NCBI RefSeq assembly: GCF_000735355.1
Contig: NZ_JMPI01000068.1
Span: forward strand, 1 to 64,000
Length of the DNA: 64,000 nucleotides
From: Buttiauxella agrestis ATCC 33320
Lineage (GTDB): Bacteria > Pseudomonadota > Gammaproteobacteria > Enterobacterales > Enterobacteriaceae
Reading direction: 5' to 3'
Position numbers and translations under genes: made by a program. Each line of letters begins with the position of its first letter. The first letter of the stretch is position 1. The notes under the pieces are model-generated. The model saw only the letters and a program-made list of their open reading frames with translations, made no database searches and had not been told where the DNA came from. Positions 56,018 to 64,000 of the stretch are shown piece after piece.

Positions 56018-57486
56018 GCGCAAAACTCCTTTCGTGTTTGAATGTTCAGCGGAAACTGCGCGATATAACGGGCAATTTCGCTTTCTGTTTCGGGGGAAAA
56101 AGATTTCAGTTCATAGTTGGCGGCGACCACTTTGCGGAAGTCATCGACATCAGTGATTTCGTCCAGTGCCATTAACTGGCAGCCGATATTGCCGAGCGTT
56201 GAGGCTTCAATCGGCCCGGCGAACACCGGAATACCGCAGGCATCGGCGCATAGCTGATTGAGTAAGGCATTCTGGCTGCCGCCACCGACAATGTGCAGGC
56301 AGCTAAACGGGCGGCCACGGACGGAGGCGAGTTCTGACAGCGTTTTGGCATACAGCAGCGCCAGGCTGTCGAAAATGCAGCGCGCCAGTTCGTTGTCGGT
56401 GAACGGCACCGGCTGGTTGCTTTCGCGACACGCCGCCTGAATCTCGCGGCTCATGCTTTCCGGATTAATAAAACGATCGTCATTCGGGTTGATCACAAAA
56501 CGGCAGGCCGGTGTTTGTCTGGTGCGATCGATAAGATCAGCCAGATCGGTGATGCCCAGTTCGCGTGTCACGCGCTGCAACAACCACAGTCCCATAATGT
56601 TTTTGAGCACCCGATAGCGCCCTTCCGCACCACCTTCGTTGGTGATATTGGCGGCCAGCGCCGCGCTATTGGCATAAGGCGTTTTACTCTCAAAACCCAT
56701 CAGCGACCAGGTGCCGGAAGAGAGATACGCGGCATCTTTGTCTTTCAGCGGTGCACCAATCACCGCGCTGGCGGTGTCATGCGTGGCAACCGAAACCACC
56801 GGGATTTTGTTGCCTTCACGGCAAATCCACTGCCCGATAACGTTGCCCGGATGCGTCGGTGTGCCGAACCATTTATGCGGCACGCCCGCCCAGTCGAGCA
56901 GCGTTTCATCCCAGTTGTCGCTGTTGATATTCACCAGTTGCGTGGTGGTTGCGTTGGTGTATTCCCAGTTCAGTGCGCCAGTCAGGCGGAAGCAGAAATA
57001 GTCCGGGATCAACAGGGCGTGCTCGACGTTATCGATCAGTTCCGGCTGCTGTTCCACCAGCGCACGGAACTGATAGAGCGTGTTAAATGGCAGGAATTGA
57101 ATGCCGGTGCGGCGGTAAATATCTTCCCGGCCCAGTTGCTTGAGCGCGATGTCCATCACGCCATCGGTACGGCTGTCGCGGTAGGAAATAGGCTGCCCGA
57201 CGCGCTTGCCTTCGCGGTCAATCAGCACGTAATCCACACCCCAGGTGTCGATGCCGATGCTGTCGATAGCAATGCCTTCGTCGCAGGCTTTTTGCAGGCC
57301 GGTACGGATTTCATCTTCCAGCGCGTCGACATCCCAGATGGTGGAAGTTTCGGCCAGTTTTAAGCAGTTAGTGAAACGATGAATTTCGCGCAGGCAGATA
57401 CTGCGAGTGTCGCTATCAAAACGCGCCAGCATGACACGGCCGCTTGATGCGCCCAGGTCTACCGCAACACTATGGCGTAGAGTCAT
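56014..57486 (-). CDS. rhaB: Rhamnulokinase RhaB
   Basis: FGGY-family kinase phosphorylating L-rhamnulose at O1. From the ATG at 57486 it has 490 residues (E. coli 489). Visible: the first phosphate loop [13 protein letters not shown], catalytic Asp in [25 protein letters not shown] and SSGTWSLMG, plus the second nucleotide loop [13 protein letters not shown]. First gene of the rha operon, driven from the divergent rhaSR-rhaB region. Confidence 0.98.
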   Translation of the reverse strand: MTLRHSVAVDLGASSGRVMLARFDSDTRSICLREIHRFTNCLKLAETSTIWDVDALEDEIRTGLQKACDEGIAIDSIGIDTWGVDYVLIDREGKRVGQPISYRDSRTDGVMDIALKQLGREDIYRRTGIQFLPFNTLYQFRALVEQQPELIDNVEHALLIPDYFCFRLTGALNWEYTNATTTQLVNINSDNWDETLLDWAGVPHKWFGTPTHPGNVIGQWICREGNKIPVVSVATHDTASAVIGAPLKDKDAAYLSSGTWSLMGFESKTPYANSAALAANITNEGGAEGRYRVLKNIMGLWLLQRVTRELGITDLADLIDRTRQTPACRFVINPNDDRFINPESMSREIQAACRESNQPVPFTDNELARCIFDSLALLYAKTLSELASVRGRPFSCLHIVGGGSQNALLNQLCADACGIPVFAGPIEASTLGNIGCQLMALDEITDVDDFRKVVAANYELKSFSPETESEIARYIAQFPLNIQTRKEFCA

Positions 57487-57517
57487 TTTGGGGGTCCTTG
57501 CTAAATTAATTGCCCCC

Positions 57518-57612
57518 ACTCTAAAAAGTAACGCCGTCGTCCACCTTCTCGACACTGACAGTGCCTACCAGCCGTTGGCAAAAAGGCAAAGGTGAACGTG
57601 AGTGATGTCACA
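57518..57612 (-). promoter_or_regulatory. rhaB promoter: CRP site, RhaS half-sites, -10
   Basis: Minus strand, 5' to 3': CRP site TGTGACATCACTCACG (57612-57597); first RhaS-type half-site with TTTTGCCA ending at 57576; second half-site CTGTCAGTGTCGAGAAGG; -10 TAGAGT at 57523-57518, starting 53 nt after TTTTGCCA. The layout parallels the E. coli rhaBAD promoter, where -10 reads TAGACT. Confidence 0.85.
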
Positions 57613-57661
57613 GATTCATGTTTATCCCCCATAAAGCTGCCCTGTGACGCTCTCCGCATTT

Positions 57662-57755
57662 CCTGATAATTCCCGTCCGTTCTTAAAAAACGAGCAAGTT
57701 TTAACTGATTTCGTGTCGAAACTTTAAGGTGCAGATGAGAATCGTTACCTACTAT
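57662..57755 (+). promoter_or_regulatory. rhaSR promoter region
   Basis: A likely RhaR site (TGATAATTCCCG through GTGTCGAAACTTTAAGGTG) precedes -10 TACTAT at 57750-57755. The order and several blocks resemble the E. coli rhaSR promoter (there TTCCTGAAAATTC and TCGAAAATTTAAGGT). Boundaries approximate. Confidence 0.65.
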
Positions 57756-57787
57756 CTGCCCATGTTAAAAAAAGCTTGGGGGTAATG

Positions 57788-58624
57788 ATGACGGTATTAC
57801 ATGGTTTTGACTTTTTCCCATCTGGACATTCATCCGTGGCGATTGAGCCGCGTTTACCCCAGGCTGCATTCCCTGAACATCATCATGATTTTTATGAAAT
57901 TGTCATTGTGGAACATGGCACTGGAACGCACGTTTTTAACGGCCAGCCATACACGTTGAGTGGCGGTTCGGTCTGCTTTGTACGTGACCACGACCGCCAT
58001 TTGTACGAGCACACCGAAAATCTGTGCCTGACCAATATTCTGTATCGCGCCCCGGATGCGTTTTGCTTTTTGTCCGGCCTCGATAAGCTGCTGCCGCAGG
58101 AACTAGACGGCAATTATCCGTCGCACTGGCGTGTAAACCAGCCGGTGCTGCAACAGGTACGCGGCCTGATCGATCAGTTTGAGCAAATTGGCGAAGCGGC
58201 GGACACGCACGCCGTCGCCAATCGTGAAATTCTGTTTATGCAGCTTCTGGTGTTGCTGCGTAAAGGCAGCATGATGGAAGGCGTAAGCAACTCGGAAGGC
58301 CGCTTAAATCAACTGATGGCGTGGCTGGAAGACCATTTTGCCGAGGAGATTTGTTGGGAACAGTTAGCCTCACAATTCACTCTTTCCTTGCGCACGTTGC
58401 ATCGGCAGCTTAAACAGCAAACCGGCATGACCCCGCAGCGTTATCTCAACCGTTTGCGCCTGATGAAAGCGCGTCATTTGCTGCGTCATGGCGAGGAGAG
58501 CGTGACGGAAATCGCCTTCCAGTGCGGTTTTGGCGACAGTAACCATTTTTCGACACTTTTTAAGCGTGAGTTTTCCTGGTCCCCGCGTGAGATTCGCCAG
58601 GGACGCGACACGCAACTTCAGTAA
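57788..58624 (+). CDS. rhaS: L-rhamnose operon activator RhaS
   Basis: AraC-family activator of rhaBAD and rhaT in the presence of L-rhamnose. 278 residues, as in E. coli. N-terminal cupin sensing domain ([20 protein letters not shown]) and C-terminal double helix-turn-helix: [20 protein letters not shown] and [21 protein letters not shown] start it at the ATG at 57788 (MTVLHG); an ATG one codon upstream is also possible, after GGGGGT. Confidence 0.97.
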   Translation: MTVLHGFDFFPSGHSSVAIEPRLPQAAFPEHHHDFYEIVIVEHGTGTHVFNGQPYTLSGGSVCFVRDHDRHLYEHTENLCLTNILYRAPDAFCFLSGLDKLLPQELDGNYPSHWRVNQPVLQQVRGLIDQFEQIGEAADTHAVANREILFMQLLVLLRKGSMMEGVSNSEGRLNQLMAWLEDHFAEEICWEQLASQFTLSLRTLHRQLKQQTGMTPQRYLNRLRLMKARHLLRHGEESVTEIAFQCGFGDSNHFSTLFKREFSWSPREIRQGRDTQLQ

Positions 58625-58699
58625 TCGCGAAGGCAGTCACCGTTTTTTTAGCCAAAAAAGCCAATACTTTCTGATTCTTTCGGTTTTTGAGGCATCACG

Positions 58700-59557
58700 G
58701 TGGCGGGTCATTTAGTTCTCAAGAAAGCAGATTTTTTCGCCTCTGCCACGCAGCCCGTGGCGGTGGCTGACCGCTATCCGCAAAACGTCTTTGCCGAACA
58801 TACCCATGATTTCTGCGAGCTAGTTCTGGTGTGGCGCGGCAACGGCCTGCATATTCTAAATGACCGCCCTTATCGCATTACCTGCGGCGACCTGTTTTAC
58901 ATTCGTGCCGAAGACCGCCACAGCTACGAATCCGTCAACGGCCTGGTACTGCATAATATTATTTACTGCCCGGAACGGCTGAAACTGAACGTCGACTGGA
59001 AGGATTTGCTGCAAAACACCACGGTGGCAGGGAAGGATCCGCGCTGGCGACTGAGTAGCCACGGTATGGCGCAGGCAAGACAGTTAATCGCCCAACTGGA
59101 ACACGAAAGCGTGAAGCCCGATGCACTGTCGTTATGTTTGACGGAAAGCCTGTTTCTGCAACTGTGTATTTTGCTGCGTCGCCACCGTTATCAATCCCAG
59201 GACTCCGCCGGGCCTGACAGCAACGAAACCCTCGATTTACTGATGGCAGCCCTGGGAAAAAGTCTCGATGTGCCTTTTGAGCTGTCGCAGTTTTGCCAGC
59301 AGCATCAGGTAGCAGAGCGCCAATTACGCCAGTTCTTTCGCCAACAAACCGGCATGACGATTAGCCAGTATTTACGTCAGTTAAAGATTTGCCAGGCCCA
59401 GGATTTGCTGCGTCATAGTGAACTGTTGATTGGGGATATCGCCACGCGCTGCGGCTTTGAAGACAGCAATTACTTTTCGGTGGTGTTTACTAAGGAAACG
59501 GGGATGACGCCACGGATGTGGCGCCAACGATATACCCTTCATCTTTCAAATTTCTGA
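58700..59557 (+). CDS. rhaR: rhaSR activator RhaR
   Basis: AraC-family activator of rhaSR. 285 residues (E. coli 282). Cupin domain [21 protein letters not shown]-terminal HTHs [20 protein letters not shown] and [20 protein letters not shown]. The start is a GTG at 58700 with GAGG 7 nt upstream. The last eight codons (YTLHLSNF) and the stop are supplied by an ERIC-like repeat that begins at 59531, so the C-terminus differs from the E. coli protein beyond TPRMWRQR. Confidence 0.96.
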   Translation: MAGHLVLKKADFFASATQPVAVADRYPQNVFAEHTHDFCELVLVWRGNGLHILNDRPYRITCGDLFYIRAEDRHSYESVNGLVLHNIIYCPERLKLNVDWKDLLQNTTVAGKDPRWRLSSHGMAQARQLIAQLEHESVKPDALSLCLTESLFLQLCILLRRHRYQSQDSAGPDSNETLDLLMAALGKSLDVPFELSQFCQQHQVAERQLRQFFRQQTGMTISQYLRQLKICQAQDLLRHSELLIGDIATRCGFEDSNYFSVVFTKETGMTPRMWRQRYTLHLSNF

Positions 59558-59657
59558 TGCGTTAGCTGCTCTCGCTCACCCGAATCACTTACCTGAGTAA
59601 GCTCATCGGGATTCGCTCCTTTGCTGCCTTCCAGCAATTCGAAATCTTTTGGGTATC
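59531..59657. repeat. ERIC-like element overlapping the rhaR 3' end
   Basis: Ends TATACCCTTCATCTTTC and, in reverse complement, GATACCCAAAAGATTTC. The core is CACTTACCTGAGTAAGCTCA followed by TCGGGATTCGCTCC, the same plan as the ERIC at 9640 (CTTACTTAAGTAAG flanked by CCCC blocks). About 127 bp. It fills the space between convergent rhaR and rhaT. Confidence 0.85.
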
Positions 59658-59674
59658 TTGAAGGTTAAAGACGA

Positions 59675-60709
59675 TTATGCAGCCATACCTAATCCGACGA
59701 TATTCGCAGCAATAATAATCACCACGCAACCCACGCTCAGCACACCAACCGGCCGTCTGCCCGCTGATTTCCACTCTTTCATGATCAAGCCAACCAATCC
59801 GCCGCACAACACGTAGAAGCTCATGTGCAACATCCAGCTCATGTAGTCGTATTGTGCCGGGATTTTGGCGTGGCCCCAGGCGTAGAAGAAGAATTGCAGA
59901 TACCACATCAAACCGGCAAGGGCTGCGAACAGCACGTTGCTGATGATCAGCGGTTTTGCCAGCGAGAAGTCGGCTTTTATCGACAAACTCTTCATGTTTG
60001 CCAGACGAATGAAGCAATAACCGAGGTTAATCACCGCCCCCCCGCCCATGATGATTACGTAGCTTGGCAGCGCGACATACAACGGGTCAACGCCTAACGC
60101 GGCAGCAGCTTCATGCATTGGTTTTGCTGCGTCCATCGCAAATGACATACCCGCCGAGAAGATGCCGCACATCACCGCCAGAACCAGCCCTTTTTTCAGG
60201 TTGAACTCTTCGGCTTTGATACCCATTTTGCGTTCTTTGAGTTGGCCTGCGCGGGTCACAATCGCCACACCAACCAATGCCACCAGCACGCCCAGCAGGG
60301 TCATGCGCCCGCCAGGTGTTCCCACTAAGACATCAAATTTACCGGCAATAATGGGTGTCATTAACGTGCCGACAATCAGCGTGATACCAATCGCAATACC
60401 GATGCCCATCGACATGCCGAGATAGCGCATCGTCAGGCCGTAGTTGATGTTACCAATGCCCCACATCGCGCCGAACAGGAATATCGGCAGCAGCGTGGAA
60501 GCATTGAATGAACCGTAATAAGCCCAAAAATCAGGAAGCAGAATGTAACTGACCAGCCATGGCAAAATTATCCACGAGACGAAACCGCCAATTGCCCACA
60601 TGGTTTCCCAGGACCAGTGCTGAACTTTCTTAAAAGGGGCGTAAAAACAGGCGGCGCTTGCAGCACCCACCAGATGCCAAATTATCCCCATTGTTATTGC
60701 ATTACTCAT
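59675..60709 (-). CDS. rhaT: L-rhamnose:H+ symporter RhaT
   Basis: DMT-superfamily rhamnose-proton symporter with ten helices. The 344 residues equal E. coli RhaT, near-identical across [40 protein letters not shown] and [20 protein letters not shown]. It duplicates the function of the RhaPQ ABC importer. It has its own CRP/RhaS promoter at 60773-60867. Confidence 0.98.
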   Translation of the reverse strand: MSNAITMGIIWHLVGAASAACFYAPFKKVQHWSWETMWAIGGFVSWIILPWLVSYILLPDFWAYYGSFNASTLLPIFLFGAMWGIGNINYGLTMRYLGMSMGIGIAIGITLIVGTLMTPIIAGKFDVLVGTPGGRMTLLGVLVALVGVAIVTRAGQLKERKMGIKAEEFNLKKGLVLAVMCGIFSAGMSFAMDAAKPMHEAAAALGVDPLYVALPSYVIIMGGGAVINLGYCFIRLANMKSLSIKADFSLAKPLIISNVLFAALAGLMWYLQFFFYAWGHAKIPAQYDYMSWMLHMSFYVLCGGLVGLIMKEWKSAGRRPVGVLSVGCVVIIIAANIVGLGMAA

Positions 60710-60772
60710 TATCCATCCCTCTGTTTTAACTAAAAAACGCAGGGGTGACAGCGCATTACCCCATTGCGAGTA

Positions 60773-60867
60773 AGTCTAAAGAGTGAGCAACTTGCGAACC
60801 TTCTATGTGCTGCCGTAACGGGGTGGAAAATGGCAAAATTCAGGGGGTACGATTGACGGCGGTCACA
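60773..60867 (-). promoter_or_regulatory. rhaT promoter: CRP and RhaS sites
   Basis: Minus strand: TGTGA (60867-60863) with second half TCAAT, TTTTGCCA ending at 60831, the second half-site block CATAGAAGGTTCG, and -10 TAGACT at 60778-60773. TGTGA-to-TTTTGCCA and TTTTGCCA-to--10 distances are identical to those at rhaB. Confidence 0.85.
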
Positions 60868-60900
60868 GTTCTTTATACCCGCCGTCGCTCGTTTTCCGGG

Positions 60901-62322
60901 TTAACAGATTTTCACGCTTTGCACATCCAGCAGCCAGGCGAGCTTTTCCAGAACCTCGCCCTGATGACCAAGCCCGATCGCGCAATGATGTGCAGGCCCG
61001 CCGAGGCACCATTGTGTGGTGAAATCACGCGCGGATAACGGGAAGCGATAGCGGCTATTGGTGTTGCCGATATCCAGCACATCCCCTGTAACAGCTTGCC
61101 CTTCGGCATACTGCAAACGCACGCCGTTTTGCGCATCCTCCACAATAGACAGGAAAGTGACCGGGCCGGGTTTTACCGTCATCTGAATCGACACGCCTTT
61201 GCCCGGTTTGCCGTGATAAACCGGCAGCGGGACGAGGCGCACGTCACCTTGCGCCATCAATGGATGCGCCGGGCCATCATGCCCCCAGAGCACGACATCG
61301 TCGGCAAACTCAATGCCATAGGGTTCTGAAAACGAGCCACCCGCCCCCAGCAACTGCTGGATTTTCATCGCCAGCACGTTTTTGATTTCATACTCCCCGG
61401 CCACCGGCACGCCGCGCTGGGTCAGCAGCGTGTTACCGAGAATAATCGAGGTAATAATATTTTCGTAGGCGTTGCCGTTGCGACCTTCGTAGTAGTAAGC
61501 CAGCGCCCCGAGGTGATTGTTTTCGATGAGTTTGTCCATGGCGCAGGCGGTTTGTACGGCACGATCCAGCTCGGCTTTTTCACACGCCGGGTCGATTTGC
61601 AGTGAGGCTTCCACCTCCTGCCATTTTTGCGTGCTGGTGTCCGCCGCCACCTGTTCGCGATATTCCGCCAGTTCGCACATTTCCAGCGGTTTGAAGCGCA
61701 CGCCGAGTCTGGCGCTCAGGTTAGTCATGTTGCTGTAAACATCGACCATACCGTCGTAATAGTGGCCAAGCACACCCACCTGGCAGGCCGCTAACCCCTT
61801 CTGCACCTCCAGCGCTTGCAGCCACTGTTCCGTTTGCTGCCAGACGTATTCATCGCCCTGCAATGCGCCCACAAGCAGCTGGTAGCGAATCCCCGCCCGA
61901 TTAAACACGTTCGCCAGTTCAGGTGCGCTACACGCCTGGCAATGGGCCAGCCATTCGCCGGTGCGTTCGCCACGATCGGCCATGTCGCGGATTTTCCCGT
62001 ACGGCAAACCCAGCTCGGGTTGCAGGGCGAGGATAATCACCGGCTTGTTGATCTTTTGTACCAGCGGCAGAACCGTGGAACTCAGCGCGTAGGTGCTGAT
62101 ATAAAGCACAATGGCATCGACCGGTTGGCTTTGCAGGTGCGTGGCAAAAGTATCGGCTTTGGCAACGCTATCAATCAGGCCGCCGTTGATCACCGTGGCA
62201 TTCAGCTTCGTGAGGCGTTGGTCGATGTGCTGCAAGTACCCCGTCAGACGTTGTTCCAGACCCGAAAACTGCGGCCAGTAAGTATCAAGGCCAATACCAA
62301 AAAGGGCGACGTTAAGCGACAT
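60901..62322 (-). CDS. L-fucose/L-arabinose isomerase-like protein
   Basis: A 473-residue protein of the FucI/AraA-like isomerase fold. The N-terminal Rossmann-like part has the [16 protein letters not shown] segment; the middle shows [19 protein letters not shown] and the C-terminal catalytic part [45 protein letters not shown] and [13 protein letters not shown] with candidate metal ligands Glu and His. The substrate is unknown. It has a rhaB-type promoter, so it is probably induced by rhamnose and may isomerise a related deoxyhexose or pentose. It is monocistronic and not part of the E. coli rha locus. Confidence 0.85.
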   Translation of the reverse strand: MSLNVALFGIGLDTYWPQFSGLEQRLTGYLQHIDQRLTKLNATVINGGLIDSVAKADTFATHLQSQPVDAIVLYISTYALSSTVLPLVQKINKPVIILALQPELGLPYGKIRDMADRGERTGEWLAHCQACSAPELANVFNRAGIRYQLLVGALQGDEYVWQQTEQWLQALEVQKGLAACQVGVLGHYYDGMVDVYSNMTNLSARLGVRFKPLEMCELAEYREQVAADTSTQKWQEVEASLQIDPACEKAELDRAVQTACAMDKLIENNHLGALAYYYEGRNGNAYENIITSIILGNTLLTQRGVPVAGEYEIKNVLAMKIQQLLGAGGSFSEPYGIEFADDVVLWGHDGPAHPLMAQGDVRLVPLPVYHGKPGKGVSIQMTVKPGPVTFLSIVEDAQNGVRLQYAEGQAVTGDVLDIGNTNSRYRFPLSARDFTTQWCLGGPAHHCAIGLGHQGEVLEKLAWLLDVQSVKIC

Positions 62323-62352
62323 GATGGTGCTCCAGGATTCAAAGAAACGCCG

Positions 62353-62446
62353 ACTATCCCCCTAATTTTGCTGCACTGCCTTTGCCGTAATGCCAGTTTC
62401 TGAACAGCGTGGCAAAAAACGATTTATCCGCCTGACAATGCTCACA
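62353..62446 (-). promoter_or_regulatory. Rhamnose-type promoter of the isomerase-like gene
   Basis: Minus strand: TGTGA (62446-62442), TTTTGCCA ending at 62410 (exactly the 37-nt span seen at rhaB and rhaT), second half-site block ACTGGCATTACGGCAAAGG, -10 GATAGT at 62358-62353. The second half-site and -10 are both shifted by one base relative to rhaB. Confidence 0.75.
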
Positions 62447-62495
62447 TTTTCGCCATCATGATGAAAAGTGATAACCTTATAAAAAGTACGGCATT

Positions 62496-62514
62496 GATAA
62501 TCATTTTCAATATC
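62496..62514. promoter_or_regulatory. Fur box upstream of sodA
   Basis: GATAATCATTTTCAATATC matches 15 of 19 positions of the Fur consensus GATAATGATAATCATTATC. It lies 95 bp before the sodA start. Fur repression of sodA is established in E. coli. Confidence 0.75.
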
Positions 62515-62608
62515 ATTTAATTAACTATAATGAACCAACTGATTACGCGGCGTTAACAGGTTGTTCGCCGCTCATTTATCTATCCACCCCTTCGAGGAGA
62601 TAATGAAT

Positions 62609-63229
62609 ATGAGCTATACCCTGCCATCCCTGCCTTACGCTTACGACGCCCTGGAACCTCATTTCGACAAACAAACGATGGAAATCCATCACAGCAAACA
62701 CCACCAGGCGTATGTTAATAACGCGAATGCAGCGCTGGAATCTCTGCCAGAGTTCGCAAGCCTGCCAGTTGAAGAGCTGATCGCTAAACTGGATCAACTG
62801 CCAGCAGACAAGAAAACCGTTCTGCGTAACAACGCGGGCGGCCACGCAAACCACAGCTTCTTCTGGAAAGGCCTGAAAACTGGCACCACCCTGCAAGGTG
62901 ACCTGAAGGCGGCCATCGAGCGTGATTTCGGTAGCGTTGACAACTTCAAAGCAGAATTTGAGAAAGCAGCAGCAACTCGCTTCGGCTCCGGCTGGGCGTG
63001 GCTGGTTCTGAAAGGTGACAAACTGGCTGTCGTTTCTACTGCAAACCAGGACAGCCCGTTGATGGGCGAAGCAGTTTCTGGCGTTTCCGGCTTCCCAATC
63101 GTGGGCCTGGACGTTTGGGAACACGCTTACTACCTGAAATTCCAAAACCGTCGCCCTGACTACATCAAAGCATTCTGGGATGTCGTGAACTGGGACGAAG
63201 CAGCAGCACGTTTTGCCGCTAAAAAATAA
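62609..63229 (+). CDS. sodA: Manganese superoxide dismutase SodA
   Basis: Cytosolic Mn-SOD. 206 residues from the ATG at 62609, equal to E. coli SodA ([20 protein letters not shown]). Metal ligands His in [11 protein letters not shown] and [10 protein letters not shown], and Asp/His in [16 protein letters not shown] is conserved. GAGGAG lies 11 nt before this ATG and 5 nt before an in-frame ATG two codons earlier (MNMSYT), so that start is possible. Confidence 0.98.
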   Translation: MSYTLPSLPYAYDALEPHFDKQTMEIHHSKHHQAYVNNANAALESLPEFASLPVEELIAKLDQLPADKKTVLRNNAGGHANHSFFWKGLKTGTTLQGDLKAAIERDFGSVDNFKAEFEKAAATRFGSGWAWLVLKGDKLAVVSTANQDSPLMGEAVSGVSGFPIVGLDVWEHAYYLKFQNRRPDYIKAFWDVVNWDEAAARFAAKK

Positions 63230-63250
63230 GTTGCATTGCAGCTGACGAGA

Positions 63251-63276
63251 GGCGAGCCTGATGGCTCGCTTTTTTT
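63251..63276 (+). terminator. sodA terminator
   Basis: GCGAGCC-tgat-GGCTCGC-TTTTTTT, 22 bp after the sodA stop: seven perfect pairs and seven Ts. Confidence 0.95.
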
Positions 63277-63299
63277 ATGTCTGTTGCAGGGAGGTTCAG

Positions 63300-63974
63300 A
63301 TGCACTATCCGCTAAACGTTTATCTTGGCAAGGTCCGCGAATACGAAGGCAGCAAACCCAGCGCTATCGCCAAATATCAGGTGGACGGTGAACTTAAACT
63401 CACCGAACTGGGGCTGGAAGGCGATCAGCAGGCTGAAAAAGTTGTTCACGGTGGGCCAGATCGCGCGTTGTGCCACTATCCACGTGAGCATTACATCTAT
63501 TGGGCACGTGAATTCCCTGAACAGGCAGAGCTATTTACGTCTCCGGCTTATGGCGAAAATTTATCGACCGAAGGCCTGACCGAGAAAGATGTTTATATCG
63601 GCGATATTTTCCGTTGGGGCGACGCACTGATTCAGGTCACGCAGCCGCGTTCGCCGTGCTACAAGCTGAATTACCATTTTGGCATTCATGATATGTCGTC
63701 CTTGATGCAGGAAACGGGTTATTGCGGTTGGCTGTATCGGGTGGTTTTGGCGGGAAATGTATCGACGGAATCACCGCTGGAGCTGGTTTCTCGTCTGAGT
63801 GATGTGACGGTGGCAGAAGCGATTGCTACGGCGTGGCATATGCCGTTTGATGATGAGCAGTATCACCGATTGCTGTCGGCGGCGGGGTTGTCCGTTAGCT
63901 GGACGCGCACCATGCAGAAACGGCGCATTTCCGGGAAGATCGAGGATAATTCGCGGCGTTTATTTGATAAGTAA
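63300..63974 (+). CDS. yiiM: MOSC-domain protein YiiM
   Basis: A 224-residue MOSC-domain molybdenum-cofactor-binding protein; E. coli YiiM (224) reduces N-hydroxylated purines such as 6-N-hydroxylaminopurine. The conserved cysteine is in QPRSPCYKLNYHF, and GLEGDQQAEKVVHGGPDRAL and GENLSTEGLTE are family motifs. The start at 63300 follows GGGAGG; the upstream in-frame ATG lies within the sodA terminator. Confidence 0.97.
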   Translation: MHYPLNVYLGKVREYEGSKPSAIAKYQVDGELKLTELGLEGDQQAEKVVHGGPDRALCHYPREHYIYWAREFPEQAELFTSPAYGENLSTEGLTEKDVYIGDIFRWGDALIQVTQPRSPCYKLNYHFGIHDMSSLMQETGYCGWLYRVVLAGNVSTESPLELVSRLSDVTVAEAIATAWHMPFDDEQYHRLLSAAGLSVSWTRTMQKRRISGKIEDNSRRLFDK

Positions 63975-64000
63975 GGTTTTAAAAAGGTATTCAACAAGAA

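Noticed and set aside
1-64000. CRISPR array, insertion sequence or replication origin
   Set aside because: No regularly spaced repeats, transposase or DnaA-box cluster seen; repeats present are ERIC or short palindromes.

Overview
The window is chromosomal DNA from a member of the Enterobacteriaceae. The glgBXCAP, asd-yhgN, yicI, selC, fdoGHI-fdhE, fdhD, frvABXR, rha, sodA and yiiM genes all have E. coli-length products that I recognise residue by residue. The species is not determined. The order differs from E. coli K-12: the glg/asd/yhgN block, the yicI-selC block and the fdo-frv-rha-sodA block are far apart in E. coli but adjoin here.

Layout. 1-9.5 kb: glycogen operon glgBXCAP (minus strand). 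9.5-11.7 kb: ERIC repeat, asd, yhgN. 11.7-14.5 kb: alpha-xylosidase yicI and the selenocysteine tRNA gene selC. 14.5-20.9 kb: accessory region downstream of selC. It holds an AT-rich unknown gene, a ribbon-helix-helix autoregulator, an unknown 176-residue protein, a type VI secretion cassette (hcp, a Tlde1-like DUF2778 toxin, a two-helix presumptive immunity protein), small membrane and lipoprotein genes, a His-rich membrane protein coupled to an ECF sigma factor, and an HSL-family esterase. 20.9-27.5 kb: formate dehydrogenase-O genes; fdoG has an in-frame UGA decoded by the selC tRNA also present in this window. 27.5-32.4 kb: frvABXR fructose-like PTS. 32.5-47.5 kb: accessory sugar genes between frvA and rhaM, namely a LacI-controlled alpha-galactosidase/symporter/acetyltransferase operon; an unusual Ula-type PTS operon with its own PfkA-like kinase, class II aldolase, small coiled protein and P-loop kinase; a cheV gene with a sigma-28-like promoter; and a GH4/PTS-IIC/GntR operon. 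47.6-62.3 kb: a long rhamnose cluster. Here rhaBAD is followed by an ABC transporter, lactaldehyde reductase and rhaM, with rhaS-rhaR divergent and the rhaT symporter plus a fucose/arabinose-isomerase-like gene beyond. 62.5-64 kb: sodA and yiiM.

How they work together. Most of the right half is sugar catabolism under CRP plus local regulators. The rhaB, rhaT and isomerase-like promoters share one architecture: TGTGA, then TTTTGCCA ending exactly 37 nt from the start of TGTGA, then a -10 element. This places the uncharacterised isomerase in the RhaS regulon. The two best candidates for undescribed biology are the Ula-type PTS/kinase/aldolase operon, whose PfkA-like enzyme has lost active-site residues, and the sigma factor/His-rich membrane protein pair behind a CGTC-type promoter and an RBS-occluding hairpin. 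The hcp-tlde1-immunity cassette near selC is the best candidate for a mobile competition module. No CRISPR array, insertion sequence, integrase or origin was found.
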